Origin: DATMBL01 sp050735975
GTDB taxonomy: Bacteria; Desulfobacterota; Binatia; UBA9968
Assembly: GCA_050735975.1 (NCBI GenBank)
Contig: JBOHVS010000341.1
Span: forward strand, 1 to 53,376
Length of the DNA stretch: 53,376 nt
Reading direction: 5' to 3'
Made by a program: the position numbers and the translations under genes. The number at the start of each line of letters is the position of its first letter. Position 1 is the stretch's first letter. The notes under the pieces were generated by a model that saw only the letters and a program-made list of their open reading frames with translations, was not told the origin of the DNA and did no database searches. This document shows, piece after piece, positions 9,128 through 18,047 of the stretch.

Positions 9128-9574
9128 TTACCTTGCCCGCGCTGCTCGATCACCACGAACCGGCGACCGTAACAACCATTTGGCGCGCCGTTTTAGGTTT
9201 CGCTTGCCGTTCTTGACACGCAGCGGCGTCCCACGGGCGTCCTTCGCTACTTCGGCCCCATCGGCACGCAGCTTCAAGTCGACGATCCCCCTACGGATGT
9301 AGCGAGGGTCCAAGTCGAGCGCATCGCACACATTGAAAAACGAAAAAGCGCCTCTTTCATCTTCGTCGAAGATCCACTCTTTAGCCTCGTTAAAAAGCTT
9401 CACTCCGGTTGCCTGCCGGGAACCGCAATGTTTATGCAAGCATTCGACGGCATCTGTGAGAATCGCGAGCATCAATTCCTTTTCGGGCTCGAGGAGACGC
9501 CTCCGCTTAAAGGTGTCGAGATATAGATGAGACACGACCGGATCTGGTTCGAACATAATGTCCATTCTATCCAT
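9128..9574 (-). CDS. conserved small protein with helix-turn-helix-like C-terminal region, function unknown
   Basis: The 148-residue product has a helical N-terminal part (LMLAILTDAVECLHKH), then a WIFDEDERGAFSFFNVCDALDLDPRYIRRGI segment, written here as seen, that reads like a winged or helix-turn-helix motif, and a strongly basic tail. I recall similar short proteins in delta-proteobacterial-type genomes, but know no function. DNA binding is inferred from charge and helix pattern only. ATG 9574 has AAAGGAA about 8 nt upstream. It converges on the DUF2236 gene. No other candidate regulator is seen in the catabolic block. Confidence 0.6.
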   Translation of the reverse strand: MDRMDIMFEPDPVVSHLYLDTFKRRRLLEPEKELMLAILTDAVECLHKHCGSRQATGVKLFNEAKEWIFDEDERGAFSFFNVCDALDLDPRYIRRGIVDLKLRADGAEVAKDARGTPLRVKNGKRNLKRRAKWLLRSPVRGDRAARAR

Positions 9575-9703
9575 TACCCGTTCCTTTCTGTAGTCTCTGG
9601 TTGGCGGCCCCTGAAAGCTCGCGTTTGCGGCGCCATCAGGAGAGGCCGTTGCGGTGGCGGTATCCGTGCCGGGCCATCCGCGATCGACACAAAGAAACGA
9701 ATT

Positions 9704-10045
9704 TTAGATCCGGAACACTTCTTTATAGCGGTAGAGTTCTTGGCGCGAAGAGAACGGCTGCGTGAAGTTTTGCAGTGTTTGAAGCGTTTGCGAGTTGAAT
9801 CCAACTATCTTTACTTTGAAACCTAAAGGCAATTTAAGCGGGAACTTCTCCCGAGCCTGCCGCATTACGACACCGTCAGGGTATCCGGTGTCAGCGAAAT
9901 CGTCGAAAGCATCGAGCGAGAAGAACGACGGGGGCAAATAAATGGCTATCCCGGAATCCAGAACCGTGAATCCGGTGTAAGTTGCCGTGGTGCTGGCGAT
10001 ACCCAGGAACAGGCAGACAACCACGCCTAAAAGCCGCCTTTTCAT
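9704..10045 (-). CDS. small secreted hypothetical protein
   Basis: The 113-residue product begins MKRRLLGVVVCLFLGIA, a clear Sec-type signal peptide with likely cleavage near residues 19-22. The mature part of about 90 residues is polar with a few aromatic residues and no Cys pairs. I recognise no family. No good ribosome site precedes ATG 10045, so the start and even the reality of the gene are moderately uncertain. The signal sequence and lack of a better overlapping frame support it. Confidence 0.5.
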   Translation of the reverse strand: MKRRLLGVVVCLFLGIASTTATYTGFTVLDSGIAIYLPPSFFSLDAFDDFADTGYPDGVVMRQAREKFPLKLPLGFKVKIVGFNSQTLQTLQNFTQPFSSRQELYRYKEVFRI

Positions 10046-10185
10046 GCGTAAACGACCATATCACCGGAAAGCGGCTTGTCAAGCTGGTTTGCTGATAATC
10101 GTCCGCAAAGAACTGCAGGCACGACTCCGTGTGGCCGCCCAAAGAGAGGGCTGTCCCTACACGTGACGATTTACATTGGAGTTTG

Positions 10186-11244
10186 CTATCGCTCGATCGG
10201 CTTCATCCGAAACGGGACACCTTCTTTGGCCAGCTCGGCTTCGTACATCGCGCGGATCTCCGGCGGCTCGTTTTCGTGTTCGAGCATGTGGCCGCCTTCG
10301 TACTGGCTCACCGTAGGCATCCAGGGATGCCCGACTTTGCGTAACCCGCGTCGTAATGCCAGATGGCGCGCCGGCTCCGCGCTTGTAACAAAGTGATGGT
10401 GAAACCAGCCTTCGGGCGGAACAAAGAGGCTTCCTCTGCTCCAATCGAAGCGGACGAAATCCCCACCCGGAGGCCACATCAGCGAATACCCCTTGCCGCC
10501 CAGAACGGTGACTTGAGCTCCGGGGCCGTGTTGGTGAGCTTTCTTGTACGTTCCGGATTCGATCGCCATGATGTGTCCGACCATTGAATTGCCGGACAGA
10601 TGAATCCCCAAGCGGCTAAAGCCAATGCCCCGCTCGGGATGATAATCGAGCTGCACCGCGTCAACGTCGGCTATGAAATTCACCACCCGATCTTCCAGTT
10701 CCCCGGGCTTGAGCTCGCTGCCGAAAAAGTCCCTTTGGCCGGAAAAACGGTCTTTGAACTCGTATGGGACATTGAAGACGAAATCCGCAGAGGTGAAAAC
10801 ATTGATGATAAGCGGCGCATTGTTGACGGCTACAAAGCGGACAGACCCTTCAGACGACCCATTGAAGTGCTGATGTTTACAATTCAGCGGCGGCGAGAAC
10901 AGGCTACCCGCCTGCCATTCCAAGATTATCGGCTCTTTCGATCCTTCGCCCCAAAACTGCGTGGCGCCGCGACCTTCGAGGATTAAGACCTGCTCCTCGT
11001 ACATGTGCCGAACCGGCTTGAGACTCCTGCCCGGGGGAATCTCCGCCACCATCGCGCCGACGAAGCCTTGCGAGCCTTCCAGGTGACAGTAAGCCGCCGG
11101 TCCTCCCAGCCGGTCCCAATTCGCAAGCGACACGGCGCGCAGGTCTTCCACGCCGTAGCCGCCGATCACCTTCAGACCTTCGCCATCGCACCATTCCAGA
11201 AATGCCGATTTGCGCGCGTATCTCTTTCGTACGACTTCATCCAT
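10186..11244 (-). CDS. bicupin protein (gentisate-dioxygenase-like fold), paralog 1
   Basis: Two cupin domains fill about 352 residues. The first has PVRHMYEE (His and Glu) and NCKHQHF; the second has KKAHQHGPGA and GWFHHHF, giving possible metal ligands in both. The fold resembles gentisate or salicylate 1,2-dioxygenase-type ring-cleaving enzymes, but sequence motifs differ, so activity is inferred. GTG 11256 opens the frame, but ATG 11244 has AGGTGGGGA at good spacing and is preferred. It is the last gene of the minus-strand operon, 22 bp after the permease. It is the most divergent of three paralogs in the operon. Confidence 0.75.
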   Translation of the reverse strand: MDEVVRKRYARKSAFLEWCDGEGLKVIGGYGVEDLRAVSLANWDRLGGPAAYCHLEGSQGFVGAMVAEIPPGRSLKPVRHMYEEQVLILEGRGATQFWGEGSKEPIILEWQAGSLFSPPLNCKHQHFNGSSEGSVRFVAVNNAPLIINVFTSADFVFNVPYEFKDRFSGQRDFFGSELKPGELEDRVVNFIADVDAVQLDYHPERGIGFSRLGIHLSGNSMVGHIMAIESGTYKKAHQHGPGAQVTVLGGKGYSLMWPPGGDFVRFDWSRGSLFVPPEGWFHHHFVTSAEPARHLALRRGLRKVGHPWMPTVSQYEGGHMLEHENEPPEIRAMYEAELAKEGVPFRMKPIER

Positions 11245-11265
11245 GATCTTCCCCACCTGCTCTTC

Positions 11266-13014
11266 TCATTCTCGGATACCAACCTGTCCACCGAGAACCC
11301 GCGCCAACAATGCCGCTCCGACCACCAAACCGACTATCATGACCGCCACGACCGTCGCCCTTTCAAACTCCGCGCCGGCAGCGAAATCGAGCATCAATAG
11401 CGACAACGTGCGCGAGCTCCCGGAACCCAAAAGCACCACCGTGCTGATGTCCCTGGCCGCCGACATGAAACCAATCAACCCGACCGTTATCAGCGCCGGC
11501 ATGGTTAACGGCAGTATGACTCTGCGGAAGGTATCGAACCACGTTCCACCACAGACCTTGGAGGCTTCTTCCAGATCGTTGCCGAGTTGCAGCAACACGC
11601 TTTTGATTATCTGTGTGCCGAAGGGCATGCTCTTAATCACCATCGCAATCATCAACAGATAGATCGTCCCGTAAAACGGCAGGAAGATCTTCGTCTGCAA
11701 AAAGGTCCACAGTAATGCGACACCCAGAAGAATTCCGGGAATCGACCAGGGGAGCCAGGAAAGGAAATCCAGCAGCCATCGCCCCCGGTAGCGAGTGCGG
11801 ACAATCACATAGGCGATCAGTGAATAGAACAAGACACCGATGATACCCGAGCCGATGCCGATTGCGATGGTGTTGCCCAGTGACCGCAGCAACACGGGAT
11901 CGCTCAAGGTGGCGCGCCAATTGTCCAGGGTCCACGGCTCCGGGATATGGAAGAAGCCGAACAGTCTCATGAAGGTCCCGGCCGACAGTAGAACCGTAGG
12001 AACGACGGTGATGACCAGAGCGAAGAGCAGTACCAACACGAGCGCCGGATAGCGCCAACGGCCCAAGTGGGTAGGCCGATTGCTAAAGCCGCGGCCCGTC
12101 ACCGTCGTGTAGATCCGCTTCGAGATGTACCGGCGTTGAAGCGCGACCATAAGCAACAACACTCCCAGAAAAACCGTGCTCAATGCCATTGCCGGGGGGA
12201 ATTGGGGAGGTTCCCACATGACCAGCTCGTGGATCTTGGTGGAGTAGACCTGCAAGCCGATGGGCGTGCCGAGCAAGAGCTCGATCTCGAAAGCCTCCAA
12301 CGATCGAATCACGCCGAGAATCGTCGTCACCAGAATCGCCGGCGCCATCACCGGAATGATGATGTGGAAGAATGTATGCCAGCCGCTTGCGCCGGAGATA
12401 CGCGAGGACTCCTCTAACGCGGCGTCGAGATTACGGAAGGCCGGCGCCAGCAACATGACCTTGACGCTAACGCTCCCACCCAGATGGGCCCAGACGATTC
12501 CCCAGAAGGAGTAGATGTTGAACAGTGGCTGGCTAACGATTCCGAGCCACTGAAGGCCTTGGTTGAGCACGCCATACTTGGGATCAAGCAGGAGAATCCA
12601 GCCCATTGTCTCGGGCAGCGCCGGAAGAAAAAAAGACAGCCAGAAGAAAAACTCCAAGAAGCCTTTCATCGGCAGGTCGGTACGGGCGATCAGCCAGGCA
12701 AAAAAAGCGCCGATCGCCAGCGCGATCACCTGGCGCGTAATGGCCAGAGAAAACGTGTTCGTCATCGCCTTGAGAATTCCCGGCGTGGTGAAGGCTTTTA
12801 CCCAGCCGTCCAGCCCGTAGACGATGGGTTCTCCCGGCCGGGCGGTCTGAAAGCTATTGAAGATCATCAGGCCCAGCGGCGTCAAAACCAGAAAGCCGAC
12901 GATCAGCAGCAACAAGGTCATAGGCAACGACGGCATGCGCCATGACCGGGCGAAAAGGAATGTTTGTCTCTCAAAGGCGACGGTCTGATCGATGGCCTGG
13001 GACTTATCATTCAT
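11266..13014 (-). CDS. iron-type ABC transporter permease with two fused permease domains
   Basis: The product of about 582 residues carries two binding-protein-dependent permease domains in tandem. Each has about six membrane helices and an EAA-like loop (one reads EEASKVCGGTWFDTFRRVILP). This is the FbpB/AfuB arrangement used with family-1 solute-binding proteins for iron, thiamine, phosphonates or organic anions. The frame is open to 13125, but ATG 13014 has GGGGAC just upstream and starts at the natural N terminus. The matching solute-binding protein lies two genes upstream in the same operon, and no ATPase gene is in the window. Substrate unknown; the surrounding UbiD genes suggest an aromatic acid. 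Confidence 0.88.
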   Translation of the reverse strand: MNDKSQAIDQTVAFERQTFLFARSWRMPSLPMTLLLLIVGFLVLTPLGLMIFNSFQTARPGEPIVYGLDGWVKAFTTPGILKAMTNTFSLAITRQVIALAIGAFFAWLIARTDLPMKGFLEFFFWLSFFLPALPETMGWILLLDPKYGVLNQGLQWLGIVSQPLFNIYSFWGIVWAHLGGSVSVKVMLLAPAFRNLDAALEESSRISGASGWHTFFHIIIPVMAPAILVTTILGVIRSLEAFEIELLLGTPIGLQVYSTKIHELVMWEPPQFPPAMALSTVFLGVLLLMVALQRRYISKRIYTTVTGRGFSNRPTHLGRWRYPALVLVLLFALVITVVPTVLLSAGTFMRLFGFFHIPEPWTLDNWRATLSDPVLLRSLGNTIAIGIGSGIIGVLFYSLIAYVIVRTRYRGRWLLDFLSWLPWSIPGILLGVALLWTFLQTKIFLPFYGTIYLLMIAMVIKSMPFGTQIIKSVLLQLGNDLEEASKVCGGTWFDTFRRVILPLTMPALITVGLIGFMSAARDISTVVLLGSGSSRTLSLLMLDFAAGAEFERATVVAVMIVGLVVGAALLARVLGGQVGIRE

Positions 13015-13139
13015 AACGTCCCCGCCGTTGGCGGTACTTTTTCGCGATTTAGTCCTGAGTAAAGTCCTGAGTCCTGAAAAATTTCTGCATCCAACGGTCC
13101 GAGCACGCGGCTCAGCACTCGGCACTTGCGGCGCAATCC

Positions 13140-14285
13140 TCAGTCCTCGCCCACCGCCGCATCGAAGTTCATGTCCGGCGCGACCCCTTTCCTCTCCAGT
13201 TCTGCTTCGTAGGTTTGCCGAATCTCGGGATCCTGGTCTTCATATTCGATTAATGTTCCGCCCTGCTTCACCGAGGTATAGACTCCGGCTCGGATCGCTC
13301 CGACTCTGATTCCAAGCGGGAACTTTTGACTCCCGCACCGTAGCGCCAACTGAAGCGCAGGCTCGGAACCCGTATTGAAGTGCTGGTGAAACCAATTAGT
13401 AGGAGGACTGAAGACGCTGCCGGAACTCCAATCCACCCGGACGACCCGGTCTCCGTGACCGTTCTCGTAAGGCCTGCTTCCCAGATCGTTCGGCCACATA
13501 AGCGAGTATCCTTCGGAGCGCAAAATGACCAGCACGGCGCCACCGCCATGGTAATGCGCCTTATGGTACCTACCGACCGGCCACTCGGCGAGATGGCCGA
13601 TCAAGGTGTTATTGGAAATTTCGAACTGAGTGATGTTAACCCCGGCCCCTTTTTGCGCCTGCGCGTCAATTTGAGCCTTGCGGGTATCCGGAATAAAGTT
13701 CGTCTCCCAAATCCACTGCCGGTTGTTGGTGGCCAGATAACGTTCGTTGCCCGGCTCAAAGTAATCGATTTCGCCGTCGTATCGATCCGTGAATGAAAAA
13801 TTACTGTTGAAAACAAACCGCTCGTTGTGAAAATGGTCCAGCACCATCGGCGCCGTGGTAATCGCAAGGAAGATGGTCGACTCTTTGGAATGGTTGATAA
13901 GGCGATGCAGGGCGTTTAACGGCGGCGAAAACAGACTCCCCGTCTGCCAGGCAATGCATTGGGGCACTCGATCCTGCTGCTGTATTTCCGCAACCCCTTT
14001 TCCCTGGATGATGTAAAGGATCTTTTCATAGAGGTGCCGTTCAGGCTCGAGAGAGGCCCCGGGGGCAATTTTCCCCACGTAGACGCCGGTTATCCCTTCC
14101 AAGCCGCGCAATTGCAGATACGCCCCTTGGCAACCCAAGCGCTTCCAATCGCCCAATGGGACATTTCGCACATCGGTAACTCCAAAGCCCTCGGCGATCG
14201 GAATGCCCTCTTTTTCCATCCAGCGCTCGTAGTAGGTTTTAGCCCTCGCCCTGGCAACGCCGAGTTTTCTTAGGTTAGAATCCAT
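13140..14285 (-). CDS. bicupin protein (gentisate-dioxygenase-like fold), paralog 2
   Basis: A 381-residue bicupin closely similar to the one at 16916-18031. Cupin 1 has PERHLYEKILYIIQG and LNALHRLINHS; cupin 2 has YHKAHYHGGGAVLVI and NWFHQHF. These give likely His/Glu metal ligands in both domains. A ring-cleaving dioxygenase role is inferred from fold and from placement behind a UbiD gene. ATG 14285 overlaps the end of the upstream UbiD gene by 11 bp and has GGAAGGAAT just before it, a sign of translational coupling. The permease follows about 125 bp downstream across a word-repeat spacer. Confidence 0.78.
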   Translation of the reverse strand: MDSNLRKLGVARARAKTYYERWMEKEGIPIAEGFGVTDVRNVPLGDWKRLGCQGAYLQLRGLEGITGVYVGKIAPGASLEPERHLYEKILYIIQGKGVAEIQQQDRVPQCIAWQTGSLFSPPLNALHRLINHSKESTIFLAITTAPMVLDHFHNERFVFNSNFSFTDRYDGEIDYFEPGNERYLATNNRQWIWETNFIPDTRKAQIDAQAQKGAGVNITQFEISNNTLIGHLAEWPVGRYHKAHYHGGGAVLVILRSEGYSLMWPNDLGSRPYENGHGDRVVRVDWSSGSVFSPPTNWFHQHFNTGSEPALQLALRCGSQKFPLGIRVGAIRAGVYTSVKQGGTLIEYEDQDPEIRQTYEAELERKGVAPDMNFDAAVGED

Positions 14286-15744
14286 ATTCCTTCCATCTCC
14301 TTCTGAGCGTTTCCGCCATTCGCTCCGAGATCGCCGTGCCGACCGGCGGATAGCGATTGCCGCCGTACTGTTCCTGCGGTTCCAATTCCCAATTGATCGT
14401 GGCGTCGATCAAAACCCGCGTCCATTTGCCATGCCCGTATTTCACGGAATCTCTTTCTTCCAAGGGAACGCTGGGGTCGAGCATCGATCCTGAGGTCCCG
14501 GGAAACATCGTGATATCTCCCAGACCGGCGTTGAGCCGGTAGCACAACGCCCATTCGATCGCCTCCCAATCATAGATATCGATGTCGTCATCGACGACGA
14601 TGAGATGTTTTCCGGCGTAGTTGCCGAGGTGGCAGCCCCACAGAGCGGCGGCCACTTGTTGGGCATGACCGCGATGGCTCTTACGAATCTGCACCCGCAA
14701 GAGCTCCGGCCACTTGCCGCGCCACACGCCGGTAATGTTGGGAACGCCCGCCTGTTCGAGATACTGCCACGCCATCGCCGAAAAGGTGGCCGGCGTCCAG
14801 GTGGTGCCTTCGTTGGTTTTTCCCGGGCTGGACCCGGTTAAACAGCCGTGAAAAATCGGATCGTTGCGATGGGTAATGCACTCGACCCGGATTGCGTGTT
14901 TCGGAGTCTTGCGCCCGGCGTAGTACCCCGGGTACTCGCTGAAGGGACCTTCAGGCTCGTAGCTTTTCGGATCAGGAGAAATAAAGCCTTCGATAACAAT
15001 CTCCGCAGTCGCCGGCACCAGGAGATCGCTGGTTTCGCATTGAACGAGCTCCACCGGCGCCTGCCGCAGCGAACCCGCCATTTCGTATTCGGGATGATTG
15101 ACCGGTGTCGACGCCGCAAGAAACAGCGTCTGATCCCAGCCGATGACAACCGCCACCGGCATCTCCTGGCCGCGGTTTTTATACTTGCTGAAGTGCTTGC
15201 CCCAGCCCTGAGTCATTGCGAGCAGGACGCCGATGGTTTTTTTCGTCGCAATCATGCCGCGATAAGTGCCGGCATTAAACTCACCCGTTTCCGGATCCTT
15301 GGTGACAACGCTCGCCGAGGTGAGAATGTAGCGCCCCCCGTCATGCGGATTCCACTTGGGAACGGGAAATTGAAAAAGGTCGATGGCGTTACCGCGGATT
15401 ATGTTTTCTTTCACCGGCCCGCGCTCGATTCTTTCAGGCTTGAGAGGATGCGAAAACCTCTGTTTAAAAATGTTGACCAACTCGCGATAAGATGTTTCTT
15501 CAGAGACTCCCAGGAAGCGGCAGACCCTCTGCCTCGTTCCGGTGCCATTGGTGAACAAGCGGCGACAGACCGTATTCTTGTGATCCTTGATGTTTTCAAA
15601 CAACAGCGCCGGACCGAAACTACTCGAGACTTCTCTCGTAATAGCGCCGATCTCCTCATCCCAATCCACCTCGGCCTTGACGCGTGTTAGGTCGTTTCTC
15701 CTTTCGAGATCGCCGATCCACTCGCGCAAATCATTGAATGCCAC
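14275..15744 (-). CDS. UbiD-family prenylated-FMN decarboxylase, second copy
   Basis: A protein of about 489 residues with the UbiD signature: FNAGTYRGM for the prFMN/metal region (Arg near 157) and EGPFSEYPGYY with E265 and E270. It is most like the first UbiD protein (AFNDLREWI N terminus). The frame is open to 15918, but that would overlap the solute-binding-protein gene; GTG 15744 has AAGGAG about 10 nt upstream and matches the N terminus of its paralog. Located 29 bp after the solute-binding protein and overlapping the bicupin that follows. Likely decarboxylates the imported acid; inference from context. Confidence 0.88.
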   Translation of the reverse strand: MAFNDLREWIGDLERRNDLTRVKAEVDWDEEIGAITREVSSSFGPALLFENIKDHKNTVCRRLFTNGTGTRQRVCRFLGVSEETSYRELVNIFKQRFSHPLKPERIERGPVKENIIRGNAIDLFQFPVPKWNPHDGGRYILTSASVVTKDPETGEFNAGTYRGMIATKKTIGVLLAMTQGWGKHFSKYKNRGQEMPVAVVIGWDQTLFLAASTPVNHPEYEMAGSLRQAPVELVQCETSDLLVPATAEIVIEGFISPDPKSYEPEGPFSEYPGYYAGRKTPKHAIRVECITHRNDPIFHGCLTGSSPGKTNEGTTWTPATFSAMAWQYLEQAGVPNITGVWRGKWPELLRVQIRKSHRGHAQQVAAALWGCHLGNYAGKHLIVVDDDIDIYDWEAIEWALCYRLNAGLGDITMFPGTSGSMLDPSVPLEERDSVKYGHGKWTRVLIDATINWELEPQEQYGGNRYPPVGTAISERMAETLRRRWKEYGF

Positions 15745-15773
15745 GTTGCCGAATCTCCTTCGACGAATGATAC

Positions 15774-16919
15774 TTAAGATCCGAGGAGCTTGCGTGCCAT
15801 GGCCGCTCCCGGCTCCCTTATTTTGTAGATCTTGTTTTCCGATTGGTTTTCGAATTTGTAATATTGCTCGAGGGTCAAACCATCTTTTGCGGCGATCACC
15901 CCGAAATCTTTCAACCATCGGGTGTCAACGTCCAGGCGCCTCGTGCCGACCCCCATGCCTCTGGAGAATATCTCTTGCCCGTCCGGTCCTAAGAGCCAGT
16001 TCACAAAGACTTTCGTCGCATTAGGGTGGGGCGCGTTCTTCAGGATAGTAAGGTGACCGTAGCCTCCCGTGGCATAAAGGCCCTCCTTGGGGACCGGCAA
16101 CGGCGTCACCGCGAGATTTGCTTTGATGAACGGGAGAAATTCCGAGTAACCGATCCCCGAGGTAACGGCGATCTTTCCTTTTGCCAGGTTCTCCGCCAGC
16201 AGACGCAGATTCCGGGTGACAAATAGCTTTTGCGCAACCAGCCGCTTCAGATATTCTTCGCCTTTGATGTAAAGCATGTACGACCACATGGACGAGCCGG
16301 AACCGGGGGTGCGCGGATCGCTGATGCCGATCTTGCCCTGCAGCTTGGGATTCAAAAGATCATCGAAGGAGCGAAACTCGGCCGGTTTGTAGTCGTTCGG
16401 ATTACTCCACAAACTGACCGTTTGATAGGCAACAAAGGCATAGACGAATCGTTTCGCGTTATCGACCCAGATATGCCCGCCCCACCACTGTTTCGGGTCC
16501 TTAACCTCCGGCAGAATGAAAAACGGCTCCACCGGGTCGAGAACGTTCTCCGGTAACAGCCCGCTGATGACAGATTCAGTGCCGCCGATATGGAGATCGA
16601 AGTAATGGACGCCCGCCTTCGCCTCATCGACCAGTCGCCGGACAATCGTGCTGCCGCGCGCGGGTACGAATTCAACGCCGATTCCATAACGTCGAGTAAA
16701 GGCGATCTCCATTCCCCTCCTGAGCTCAGCGCTTGGCGGTATCGAGGCGACGACTTTGCCCTCTTTCCTGGCCGCCTCGACGATTTTGTCCCATTCCGCT
16801 TGGCCGGCGGACTTCGCCGTTTGAGCCGGGGCATCGATCGCACAAAGAATCACACTGAAAGCGAAGAATAGAGCGTGAAGATTGTTGTGAACTATTTTCA
16901 CAAAAGCTTCGTTTCTCAC
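15774..16919 (-). CDS. extracellular solute-binding protein family 1 (iron/organic-anion type)
   Basis: The 381-residue precursor has a signal peptide (hydrophobic LHALFFAFSVILCAI, cleavage probably after DAPA near residue 31). A periplasmic-binding-protein body follows with segments typical of the Fbp/PotD-like group: EWDKIVEAARKEGKVV, VVYS-like strand, and LVNWLLGPDGQEIFSRG near the C terminus. It would deliver its ligand to the double permease encoded two genes downstream. GTG 16919 forms a 4-bp GTGA overlap with the stop of the upstream bicupin, showing tight coupling. Some relatives bind ferric ion, others organic acids; the usual paired tyrosines of ferric binders are not obvious. Confidence 0.85.
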   Translation of the reverse strand: MRNEAFVKIVHNNLHALFFAFSVILCAIDAPAQTAKSAGQAEWDKIVEAARKEGKVVASIPPSAELRRGMEIAFTRRYGIGVEFVPARGSTIVRRLVDEAKAGVHYFDLHIGGTESVISGLLPENVLDPVEPFFILPEVKDPKQWWGGHIWVDNAKRFVYAFVAYQTVSLWSNPNDYKPAEFRSFDDLLNPKLQGKIGISDPRTPGSGSSMWSYMLYIKGEEYLKRLVAQKLFVTRNLRLLAENLAKGKIAVTSGIGYSEFLPFIKANLAVTPLPVPKEGLYATGGYGHLTILKNAPHPNATKVFVNWLLGPDGQEIFSRGMGVGTRRLDVDTRWLKDFGVIAAKDGLTLEQYYKFENQSENKIYKIREPGAAMARKLLGS

Positions 16920-18031
16920 AGCCCTGCGTACTGAAACGCCGGCATCTCCATCGCAATCGCGGCTTTGCTTATCGTCGTCTCAAAGTCCTTTCGTATCTGA
17001 GGATCTTCGTCTTCGTATTCGATCAGAGTGCCGCCGTCGCGAATGCTCGTGCGCACGCCTTCCTTGTTGATGGCCTTCCAAACTCCAAAGAGGTAATTTC
17101 CCGACTGCCCGCTATAACGGAATGCCAACTGCCGGGCCTTCTCGTTGCCCGTATTGAAATGTTGATGAAACCAGCCGGTCGGCGGGCTAAAGACGCTGCC
17201 TTCGCGCCAATCGACCTTGACGACCTGGTCTTCGTTGCCGGACCTGTAAGGGCGCACGCTGGCCTCCTGCGGCCACATGAGGGTGTAACCTTCGGAGTGG
17301 AGAATCAGCAGAATCGCGCCGCCTTGGTGAAAGTGCGCCTTGTGATAACGGCCGACCGGCCACTCGGCGATGTGGCCGACCAGAGTGCTCCCGCCCATAT
17401 CAAACGACGTGATGCGCACGCCGTATCCTTTGGCCTCGGAGGGATCGACCAGGGCGCCGCGAGCATCGGCGATAAAATTCGATTCCCAATTGAAGAATCC
17501 GCCTTGTTCCCGACGCTTGGAGGTCGGAACAAAGTAGTCGGCGCGCCCGTCGAAGCGATCTTCGAACTGATAATCGCAGCGAAAAACGAACGGTATGTCA
17601 TGCAGCAAGTCGATCATCAACGGCGCGCTCGTCACGGCCAAAAAGATCGCCGGTTCGCGACTGCCGTTGACCATGCGATGCGAGCAATTTAGCGGCACCG
17701 CGAAGAGGCTTCCCTGATGCCATTCGAATTGAATTGTTTTCTTCTCATCCGAGCCGGTCCAAACCTCCGTCGCCCCTACGCCGTGAAGAATGTAGATCAA
17801 CTCTTCATAGAGATGCTTCTCGACGTTCAACGCGCCGCCCGGCGGTATCTCGCCGACGTACATACCGGTAAAGCCTTCCATCCCCTTGAGCTGAATGTAG
17901 GCCCCCTTGCCTCCCGTGCGAGCCCAAGCCTTTCGCGGCAAGACCGTGACGTCTTCAATCCCGTAACCTTCGACGATGGGAATCCCTTCCTCTCGTATCC
18001 ACTTCTCGTACGATGTCTCTCTCTTTGCCAC
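16916..18031 (-). CDS. bicupin protein (gentisate-dioxygenase-like fold), paralog 3
   Basis: About 371 residues with two cupin domains: VEKHLYEELIYILHG and NCSHRMVNGS in the first, YHKAHFHQGGAILLI and GWFHQHF in the second. It closely resembles the paralog at 13140-14285 in length and motif order. A dioxygenase role is likely but unproven. The frame is open to 18076, which would overlap the upstream UbiD gene by 29 bp; GTG 18031 has AAAGGAT about 10 nt upstream and is preferred. Its stop overlaps the start of the solute-binding protein by 4 bp. Confidence 0.78.
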   Translation of the reverse strand: MAKRETSYEKWIREEGIPIVEGYGIEDVTVLPRKAWARTGGKGAYIQLKGMEGFTGMYVGEIPPGGALNVEKHLYEELIYILHGVGATEVWTGSDEKKTIQFEWHQGSLFAVPLNCSHRMVNGSREPAIFLAVTSAPLMIDLLHDIPFVFRCDYQFEDRFDGRADYFVPTSKRREQGGFFNWESNFIADARGALVDPSEAKGYGVRITSFDMGGSTLVGHIAEWPVGRYHKAHFHQGGAILLILHSEGYTLMWPQEASVRPYRSGNEDQVVKVDWREGSVFSPPTGWFHQHFNTGNEKARQLAFRYSGQSGNYLFGVWKAINKEGVRTSIRDGGTLIEYEDEDPQIRKDFETTISKAAIAMEMPAFQYAGL

Positions 18032-18047
18032 TTGAGTCGATCCTTTC

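Noticed and set aside
14848..15690. Plus-strand open frame of 280 codons
   Set aside because: Antisense shadow of the second UbiD gene.
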